Under the pieces are notes generated by a model, which was given only the letters and a program-made list of their open reading frames with translations, did not search any database and had not been told where the DNA came from. Shown piece after piece: positions 1 through 5,143 of a stretch of 5,996 nucleotides of DNA. The translations under genes and the position numbers were made by a program. The stretch comes from Pseudomonadota bacterium. Its GTDB lineage: Bacteria; Pseudomonadota; Alphaproteobacteria; Parvibaculales; Parvibaculaceae. The DNA lies in contig JAJXZC010000010.1 in NCBI GenBank assembly GCA_021780275.1, positions 1-5,996 of the forward strand. The letters run 5' to 3'. Position 1 is the stretch's first letter; each line of letters starts with the position of its first letter.

Positions 1-61
1 CCTCGAAGGCGGCGATGCGGGTGCGCAATTCGGCAATGAGCCCGGCGGACTGTCCGGACAT
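1..61 (-). CDS. imuA: Start of a probable SOS mutagenesis gene (ImuA-like), partial
   Basis: Only the first 20 codons are present; the gene runs off the left end of the window. The visible N-terminus, MSGQSAGLIAELRTRIAAFE, is a short lead followed by an amphipathic helix of the L-R-x-R-I-A-x-x-E kind seen at the start of ImuA, the RecA-like partner of ImuB and DnaE2 in alphaproteobacterial damage-induced mutagenesis. The ATG has an AGAGG Shine-Dalgarno about 9 bases upstream. The stronger argument is the promoter: a perfect LexA box of the alphaproteobacterial type begins 20 bases upstream of the start codon. The identification rests on regulation plus 20 residues, so another SOS gene remains possible. 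That a protein starts here is much surer than its name. Confidence 0.55.
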   Translation of the reverse strand, partial: MSGQSAGLIAELRTRIAAFE

Positions 62-80
62 GGCGGTGAACCTCTGTTTT

Positions 81-95
81 GTTCCTGTTATGTTC
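81..95 (-). promoter_or_regulatory. LexA (SOS) box, GTTC-N7-GTTC
   Basis: On the plus strand GTTC at 81-84 and GTTC at 92-95 are separated by exactly seven bases, matching the direct-repeat LexA site known from alphaproteobacteria. It lies 20 bases upstream of the minus-strand start codon at 61. It overlaps the -10 element of the promoter proposed for that gene, a placement that suits repression by occlusion. The next gene to the right (flavin reductase) reads towards this site and ends at 133, so only the leftward gene can be its target. Confidence 0.8.
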
Positions 96-120
96 TAATC
101 ATCAACCGCCATGGAGTCAA
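92..120 (-). promoter_or_regulatory. Sigma-70-type promoter of the SOS gene
   Basis: Reading the minus strand, TTGACT (120-115) is followed after 17 bases by TAGAAC (97-92). The -35 matches the TTGAC core well and the -10 matches TATAAT at four of six positions. The -10 shares bases with the LexA box. The predicted transcription start, near 85, gives a leader of roughly 25 bases containing the AGAGG ribosome binding site. Confidence 0.6.
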
Positions 121-132
121 CCGCCCCCTCGC

Positions 133-660
133 CTAGCGCATGCGCGATTTCAGACTGATCTCCGCCCCATCGACGACAAAATTGCCATAGCCGTGATGAT
201 GGATGGTCTTCGGCCGCTTCTGATCAGGGTCAATCCAGGCCTTCACCACCTCGAGAATGAACATGCTGTAGCGGTTCACCTCGCGCGTATCGCTGACGCG
301 GCATTCGAGATTGGCGAAGCATTCCTTGATGAGCGGTGCGCCGACATTTTTGGCCGGCAGCGGCGTCAGACCGAAACTCTCGAACTTGTCGATGTCGCGG
401 CCCGACGTGTTGCCAACCTCGACCACCTTCGACGCGAGCTTGCGCGCCGGAATGGCAATCACGCATTCCTTCGTCGCGCGGAGCATCTCGAAGCTGTAGG
501 CGCTGCCGACGACGCAGGCGACGAGCGGCGGCTCGAACTCGACCATCATGTGCCAGGACATCGTCATGACATTGGCGCGCCCCTTGCGCGCCGTGGTGAG
601 CAGGACCACGGGGCCCGGCTCGAGCAACTGGTAGACCCTAGAGAGCGGAAAATCCTTCAT
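133..660 (-). CDS. Flavin reductase-like domain protein (FMN-binding)
   Basis: A 175-residue protein of the flavin reductase-like family (split-barrel, PF01613), which includes flavoredoxin and the small flavin reductase components of two-component monooxygenases. These bind FMN and commonly pass electrons from NAD(P)H or another donor to flavin. Recognisable blocks are the first strand, PGPVVLLTT (residues 15-23), then ANVMTMSW (29-36), the family-typical EPPLVACVV (43-51), and an ECVIAIP strand further on. The frame stays open upstream of 660, but that extension would overlap the end of the methyltransferase gene. The ATG at 660 has a strong GAGGAGG ribosome binding site 5 bases upstream, so I place the start there. 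It follows the methyltransferase stop by 37 bases and is probably co-transcribed. The true substrate or partner cannot be told from sequence. Confidence 0.85.
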   Translation of the reverse strand: MKDFPLSRVYQLLEPGPVVLLTTARKGRANVMTMSWHMMVEFEPPLVACVVGSAYSFEMLRATKECVIAIPARKLASKVVEVGNTSGRDIDKFESFGLTPLPAKNVGAPLIKECFANLECRVSDTREVNRYSMFILEVVKAWIDPDQKRPKTIHHHGYGNFVVDGAEISLKSRMR

Positions 661-697
661 CGCAACCTCCTCGATGTCGTCATGACGAAACGAAGAC

Positions 698-1315
698 CTA
701 TCCCTCCGCGACGCCCCAATAGTTGAAGCCTGCGATGCGCGGCGTCGAGGGAAGATACATGGTCTGGAGATTGGCAATCCTGAAACCGCCACGCTCGACG
801 AGTTCAGGAATACGCCGGTTGAGGTTGCAGCCGCCGAAGAGCACGCGCCAGACGGGATTGATGCGGTTCTGCCATTTCAGCACATCCGCGTCAGGCGCCG
901 CGCCATGCTCGCAGAAGACAAGCTTGCCGCCGGGCTTCAGCACGCGGCGCATGCCCTCAAGCGCCTTCACAGGATCGGGGATCGTGCAAAGGCTGAAGGT
1001 CACAAGCACCGTATCGACGCTCCTGTCATCGAGCGGAATCATCTCGCCCGGCAAGCCGACGAACTCGACCGGAAACGGCAGATCCTTCGCGCGTTCGCCC
1101 GCGAGCTTCCACGAGGCTTCGGAAGGATCGAGGCCGATCACCTTCTTCACCTTGGCCGGATCGTAATAAGGAAGATTGAGCCCCGTGCCGATACCGATTT
1201 CGAGCACCGTCCCCTCCGCCATGGGAACGACCTTCTTGCGCTGATAGCGGATCGGCTTCGACCCGCAGGCGCAATTGATGATGTGCGGAACGATATGCTT
1301 CTCGTAAAGGCCCAT
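698..1315 (-). CDS. Class I SAM-dependent methyltransferase, METTL7/TMT1-like
   Basis: A 205-residue Rossmann-fold methyltransferase. Motif I is VLEIGIGTGLN (residues 37-47), the acidic residue binding the SAM ribose is Asp63 (GLDPS), the next motif is SVDTVLVTFSLC (99-110), and the post-motif is LKPGGKLVFCEH (126-137). The tail W-Q-N-R-I-N-P-V-W-R-V-L-F-G-G-C-N-L-N-R (148-167) is the pattern seen after the catalytic fold in the METTL7/TMT1 family, whose human members methylate thiols. The bacterial protein lacks the N-terminal membrane anchor of the human enzymes; it starts instead with a short helix and a Cys-Ala-Cys-Gly turn (15-18). The ATG at 1315 is preceded by GGGGAG at a normal distance. 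It lies 50 bases downstream of the UPF0280-like gene and 37 bases before the flavin reductase. A phospholipid or quinone methyltransferase (UbiE/PmtA type) is an alternative. The small thiol or other substrate is unknown. Confidence 0.85.
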   Translation of the reverse strand: MGLYEKHIVPHIINCACGSKPIRYQRKKVVPMAEGTVLEIGIGTGLNLPYYDPAKVKKVIGLDPSEASWKLAGERAKDLPFPVEFVGLPGEMIPLDDRSVDTVLVTFSLCTIPDPVKALEGMRRVLKPGGKLVFCEHGAAPDADVLKWQNRINPVWRVLFGGCNLNRRIPELVERGGFRIANLQTMYLPSTPRIAGFNYWGVAEG

Positions 1316-1316
1316 G

Positions 1317-1360
1317 ACGCGCGCTCCCCATTCATGTTTTCAGGGATTATGAGCGCGCGT
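1317..1360 (-). repeat. 9-bp perfect inverted repeat at the methyltransferase start
   Basis: ACGCGCGCT (1317-1325) and AGCGCGCGT (1352-1360) are perfect reverse complements separated by 26 bases. In a minus-strand transcript reading through from the upstream gene, the downstream arm covers the bases between the GGGGAG ribosome binding site and the methyltransferase ATG (1315). A folded RNA would therefore bury the translation start. There is no T-run after it, so it does not look like a standard terminator. Confidence 0.55.
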
Positions 1361-1365
1361 TTGGC

Positions 1366-2253
1366 TTAGCGCCACTCGGAAACGCCGAAACGCAGGAGGC
1401 GGTTGCCGTCAATGGGGCCGAGTGTGCGGCCCCTGCCCTTGAGCGCAAGCGCCCCGGCCCGGAGCAGATGTTTCTCGCGGAGGAGGCGCGCGCGCTTCAT
1501 GCCGCCCGAAAGCGCGTCCCAGATCGTCTCTGGCGCGAGCAATCCGACATGGCCCGTGAGGACGCGACCTTCGACCGCGCGTGCGACGAGAGGATCAGCG
1601 ATTCGTTCCCTGCGGCGCGGCGCTCCCGGCGCCGTCATGCCATCAGCCACATAGGCGGCGGCAAGCGAGGCAAGCGCGGCGCTCTTTGCATGAAGCGCAA
1701 CGCGGTCGGCAACGCCGGAGGTCGGGAAATGTGCCCGCGCACCAGACAGCGCCACCCCGCCCGATTGCCCGTCGCCCAACATGCGCAGAAATTCGCCGGT
1801 AACGAGCGGCAGCGAAGTTTCGACAGACAGAGCCGCCCCACCCTCAACACGGAAGGCGAGCGCATCGCCAAGCGAGACCACGACGATGTCGCAAGGGCCC
1901 GCATTCCGCATCGCCTCGCAAACCATATCGCAAACGGCGCCCGGCAGCGCGACGAGGAGCGGCGGCACATCCAATGGCCTTGCCGTGTGGAGAGCCATCA
2001 TCAACGCCCGCATAGCCTCGGGCACCTGCCGCCCGGCGTGACCGCGCGGCAGAAGATCGAGCGAGCCGCCGGCATTCGCAATGAGTTCCGCATCGGCGAT
2101 GAGTGTTGCGGCTGCCTCGCGGGCGGCGTCGAGCCCCGCGCCGAGCGCCGCATGCGCGCCCTCGCCTGTGGCCGTAAGGCGCAAAAGACCGGGCCAGAGC
2201 TCAAAGCTCTTTTCCAGATATGTCTCGTTCTTGAGCATGGCCCGTTTTTGCAA
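1366..2253 (-). CDS. Divergent UPF0280 / ApbE-like protein
   Basis: About 295 residues with no clear textbook family. By eye the layout follows UPF0280 (ApbE-related flavin-transferase fold). A helix with a V-P-E-A-M-R-x-L-M-M-A block is followed by L-P-G-A-V-C-D-M-V-C-E-A-M, where UPF0280 has A-G-S-V-A-D and a helix. Next comes DIVVVSLGDALAFRV, where the family has N-G-G-D. Then TSGVADRVALHAKSAALASLAAAYVADG matches the family's T-S-G plus A-D-x-V-x-V-x-A-x-x-A-A-x-A-D-A-A-A-T block in spacing, but the usual G-G-D and S-x-G residues are altered. That suggests a changed or lost cofactor site. No signal peptide is seen. Start choice is uncertain: a GTG at 2259 shares bases with the GGGAGG ribosome binding site (2264-2259) and cannot use it, a TTG at 2253 has it 5 bases upstream, and an ATG at 2238 has it 20 bases upstream. 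I chose 2253. It follows the DUF3574 gene by about 31 bases in one operon. Confidence 0.65.
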   Translation of the reverse strand: MQKRAMLKNETYLEKSFELWPGLLRLTATGEGAHAALGAGLDAAREAAATLIADAELIANAGGSLDLLPRGHAGRQVPEAMRALMMALHTARPLDVPPLLVALPGAVCDMVCEAMRNAGPCDIVVVSLGDALAFRVEGGAALSVETSLPLVTGEFLRMLGDGQSGGVALSGARAHFPTSGVADRVALHAKSAALASLAAAYVADGMTAPGAPRRRERIADPLVARAVEGRVLTGHVGLLAPETIWDALSGGMKRARLLREKHLLRAGALALKGRGRTLGPIDGNRLLRFGVSEWR

Positions 2254-2258
2254 GGACA

Positions 2259-2264
2259 CCTCCC
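2259..2264 (-). promoter_or_regulatory. Ribosome binding site deciding the UPF0280-like start
   Basis: GGGAGG on the minus strand is the only strong Shine-Dalgarno upstream of this gene. Its distance favours the TTG at 2253 (5 bases) over the GTG at 2259, which it overlaps, and the ATG at 2238 (20 bases). Confidence 0.5.
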
Positions 2265-2284
2265 GCTGTCCAGAGGCGAAGGCG

Positions 2285-2674
2285 TCACTCGACGATATTC
2301 ACCGGCTGGTCGGTCTGCAAAACAGACTGCTGATGGAAGCTTTTCACATAAGCCTGCCGGATTTCCGCAATCGCCTTGGCGGTCGCAGCGGTTTCCGGAT
2401 GAACGATGACGACAATCCGCGCCGGTTCGGAAATGACCTTCGCCGACTGCCCCTTGGGATCGCGCCACTGCCCCGTACCGCTGAGCACGGTGAGGCCATC
2501 GGGAAAGCGCGGCGTCACCGTTTCAGCGAGAAACCGCGTCCATTGCCGCTCGCTGACGCGGCCGCCGCCCACGATACCAAGGCCGAAATAGAGCTTCGTC
2601 TCGATAGCGGCGGAGCCTGCAAAAGCAGGCGTCGCAAGAGCAAGCAGGAGGAAGATGAAGACGAACCGCTTCAT
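2285..2674 (-). CDS. Secreted DUF3574 protein
   Basis: A 129-residue protein beginning with a clear Sec signal peptide: MKR, a hydrophobic stretch FVFIFLLLALATP, and AFA before the likely cleavage site (19|20). The mature part matches DUF3574 (PF12098) by its signature order: K-L-Y-F-G-L, then V-S-E-R-Q-W-x-x-F-L, then V-T-P-R-F-P-D-G-L-T-V, then G-x-G-Q-W-R, and near the end I-R-Q-A-Y-V-K-S-F-H-Q-Q-S-V-L. The family is known only as small exported proteins without an assigned function. Cleavage would leave about 110 residues in the periplasm; no lipobox cysteine is present. The stop codon of the upstream membrane-protein gene lies only 6 bases before this ATG, and the AGGG serving as ribosome binding site overlaps the upstream gene's end, so the two are probably translationally coupled. 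Confidence 0.85.
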   Translation of the reverse strand: MKRFVFIFLLLALATPAFAGSAAIETKLYFGLGIVGGGRVSERQWTRFLAETVTPRFPDGLTVLSGTGQWRDPKGQSAKVISEPARIVVIVHPETAATAKAIAEIRQAYVKSFHQQSVLQTDQPVNIVE

Positions 2675-2680
2675 GCGAAA

Positions 2681-2881
2681 TCAGCCCTGCTCAGCTTTCT
2701 TCTTGAACCAGGCGATGGCGAAAGCGGCACCCGGCCAGAGATAGCTGACGCCCATGAGTGGGCGAAAAATATGCGAGGGAATCTGGAACTTGAGGACGAA
2801 GGACGCCATCACGATCGCCAGCGAGGCAATGCTGATCGCGAAGGCAAGATAGCTGAGGCGGAGCGCGGTTTGATAGGTCAT
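2681..2881 (-). CDS. Small two-helix inner-membrane protein
   Basis: A 66-residue protein with two predicted membrane segments: roughly residues 6-30 (from ALRLSYLAFAIS through MASFVL) and 42-59 (LMGVSYLWPGAAFAIAWF), joined by a short loop KFQIPSHIFRP and ending in a lysine-rich tail FKKKAEQG. The positive tail suggests that both ends are cytoplasmic. I recognise no family. The gene lies 56 bases downstream of the ferredoxin-NADP+ reductase stop and 6 bases before the DUF3574 start, so it is probably an operon member. No convincing Shine-Dalgarno precedes the ATG, but a CATAAT box lies 6 bases upstream of it, raising the possibility of a leaderless transcript. Confidence 0.7.
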   Translation of the reverse strand: MTYQTALRLSYLAFAISIASLAIVMASFVLKFQIPSHIFRPLMGVSYLWPGAAFAIAWFKKKAEQG

Positions 2882-2887
2882 GCCGAA

Positions 2888-2893
2888 ATTATG
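2888..2893 (-). promoter_or_regulatory. Candidate -10 box for a leaderless transcript
   Basis: CATAAT on the minus strand ends 6 bases before the ATG of the small membrane protein, so initiation would fall at or next to the start codon. No good -35 was found at 16-18 bases, so this is weak. Confidence 0.3.
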
Positions 2894-2937
2894 GCATGCC
2901 TCGCCGCACTCCGCATCATTTGCAATCCGCCAAAACC

Positions 2938-4022
<1,085 letters not shown>

Positions 4023-4226
4023 TTTATATTTCACACCAAGAGCGGCTTATATAGGTCTCCGCGACGGTCGCGCCAAGCAAAAACTGCAGTGCCGGGCCAA
4101 CCGCAGGCACCTCATGGTTTTTCATGAAGTTCCTAAAATTTCACGGGTGACAAGCCGCCCTCACGATCTATGTTGCACCGCATCGCAGGTGTGAGGATAA
4201 AGCGCAACGCGGGCGCGGAGAGCAAC
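4023..4226. other. Intergenic stretch upstream of chorismate mutase
   Basis: Between the dyad and the chorismate mutase start I see no gene. It holds a TATATA box at 4048-4053 that could be a plus-strand -10 (no good -35), a small palindrome-like CGCGACGGTCGCG (4060-4072), a GTGCC/GGCAC pair near 4089-4112, and a TTCATGAA palindrome near 4120. A frame open across 4012-4194 has no coding character or ribosome binding site. Confidence 0.4.
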
Positions 4227-4559
4227 ATGGTCAAGTGTCACACGATGGCGGAAGTTCGGCGCGAGATCGACCGGATCGACCGGGATCTGGCGAAGCTTCT
4301 CGCCGAGCGGCAGGGCTATATCGAGCAGGCCGGCCAGATCAAGGGCGAGCGCGGCGCGGTCCGCGACGAGGCCCGCATCGAGGACGTCGTGCAGAAGGCG
4401 CTCGCCGCCGCGGCGCAGCACGGCCTCTCCCCCGCGATTGCCGAGCCGGTGTGGCGGCTCCTCATCGAGAAGTCGATCGAGCACGAGTTCGCCGTCTTCG
4501 ATGCGAAGACGCAAAAGAACGCTGGCTTCGATGCGAAGACGCACAAAGCCGGCGAATAA
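4227..4559 (+). CDS. Chorismate mutase, AroQ type II
   Basis: A 110-residue all-helical AroQ-fold enzyme, which converts chorismate to prephenate at the head of phenylalanine and tyrosine synthesis. Numbering lines up almost exactly with the E. coli P-protein mutase domain: Arg11, Arg28, Lys39, Asp47, Arg50 and Ser83 match its Arg11, Arg28, Lys39, Asp48, Arg51 and Ser84. Glu87 takes the place of Gln88, as in the yeast enzyme, where Glu gives an acid-shifted activity. It is a stand-alone domain without prephenate dehydratase or dehydrogenase. The ATG at 4227 has GGAG 6 bases upstream; an earlier in-frame ATG at 4170 would add 19 unconserved residues with no ribosome binding site. The tail carries a 10-residue tandem repeat. 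An isochorismate-pyruvate lyase (PchB-like) shares this fold and is the main alternative. It converges on the ferredoxin gene with 20 bases between stops. Confidence 0.88.
   Translation: MVKCHTMAEVRREIDRIDRDLAKLLAERQGYIEQAGQIKGERGAVRDEARIEDVVQKALAAAAQHGLSPAIAEPVWRLLIEKSIEHEFAVFDAKTQKNAGFDAKTHKAGE
4496..4555 (+). repeat. 30-bp tandem repeat with hairpins at the chorismate mutase C-terminus
   Basis: Two 30-base units (4496-4525 and 4526-4555) share 18 identical bases at their start, CTTCGATGCGAAGACGCA, and then drift. In protein they read FDAKTQKNAG and FDAKTHKAGE. Each unit also contains CTTCG-ATG-CGAAG, a hairpin. In the first copy it extends to 8 bp, CGTCTTCG-ATG-CGAAGACG (4493-4511). Confidence 0.8.
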
Positions 4560-4570
4560 CGATTAAGCGA

Positions 4571-4929
<359 letters not shown>

Positions 4930-5008
4930 AGGACTTGGGCGCGACGAAGCCCGGCCGGACGGCCAAGGCGACGAGGTGAGGTAGCATGAGGTTTTGGCGA
5001 GGTAAAGC

Positions 5009-5044
5009 GCGGTTTTCGGAGGGCAAAAGAAGAGCGAAAACCGC
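5009..5044. repeat. Perfect 10-bp inverted repeat in the divergent intergenic region
   Basis: GCGGTTTTCG (5009-5018) and CGAAAACCGC (5035-5044) are exact reverse complements with a 16-base purine-rich spacer. It lies between the divergent ferredoxin and hydrolase genes and belongs to no gene. It could be an operator or a leader hairpin of the rightward transcript; no T-run follows it. Confidence 0.55.
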
Positions 5045-5054
5045 CCCCGTCCGA

Positions 5055-5064
5055 AATCGCGATT
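5055..5064. promoter_or_regulatory. Perfect palindrome AATCGCGATT
   Basis: A 10-bp palindrome lies 11 bases downstream of the inverted repeat and 80 bases before the hydrolase start, followed by a smaller CTTCG-C-CGAAG dyad (5070-5080). Clustered dyads upstream of a gene suggest a regulator site, but none can be named. Confidence 0.35.
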
Positions 5065-5143
5065 CACTTCTTCGCCGAAGCGTCATGGCGCTAGCATAGA
5101 CTTGCCGGAATCGGCCGAAAAACAATCCCCGGAGCCCCGCCCC

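Noticed and set aside
79..726. Long open plus-strand frame (215 codons) opposite the flavin reductase
   Set aside because: It is antisense to a gene with clear family motifs and a strong ribosome binding site; the translation is arginine- and histidine-rich, typical of a high-GC shadow frame.
661..792. N-terminal extension of the flavin reductase
   Set aside because: It would overlap the methyltransferase end and bypass the GAGGAGG site that directly precedes the ATG at 660.
1468..2409. 313-codon plus-strand open frame
   Set aside because: It runs antisense across two minus-strand genes, one of them DUF3574 with a signal peptide; its composition is arginine-rich and no family is recognised.
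2893..2900. GGCATGCC palindrome between the reductase and the membrane-protein gene
   Set aside because: An eight-base palindrome in GC-rich DNA is expected by chance, and it has no flanking symmetry or T-run.
4060..4140. Possible small structured RNA or riboswitch in the chorismate mutase leader
   Set aside because: Only short, non-nested pairings (GTGCC/GGCAC, CTGC/GCAG, TTCATGAA) are visible, and no known riboswitch or leader-peptide attenuator pattern could be recognised.
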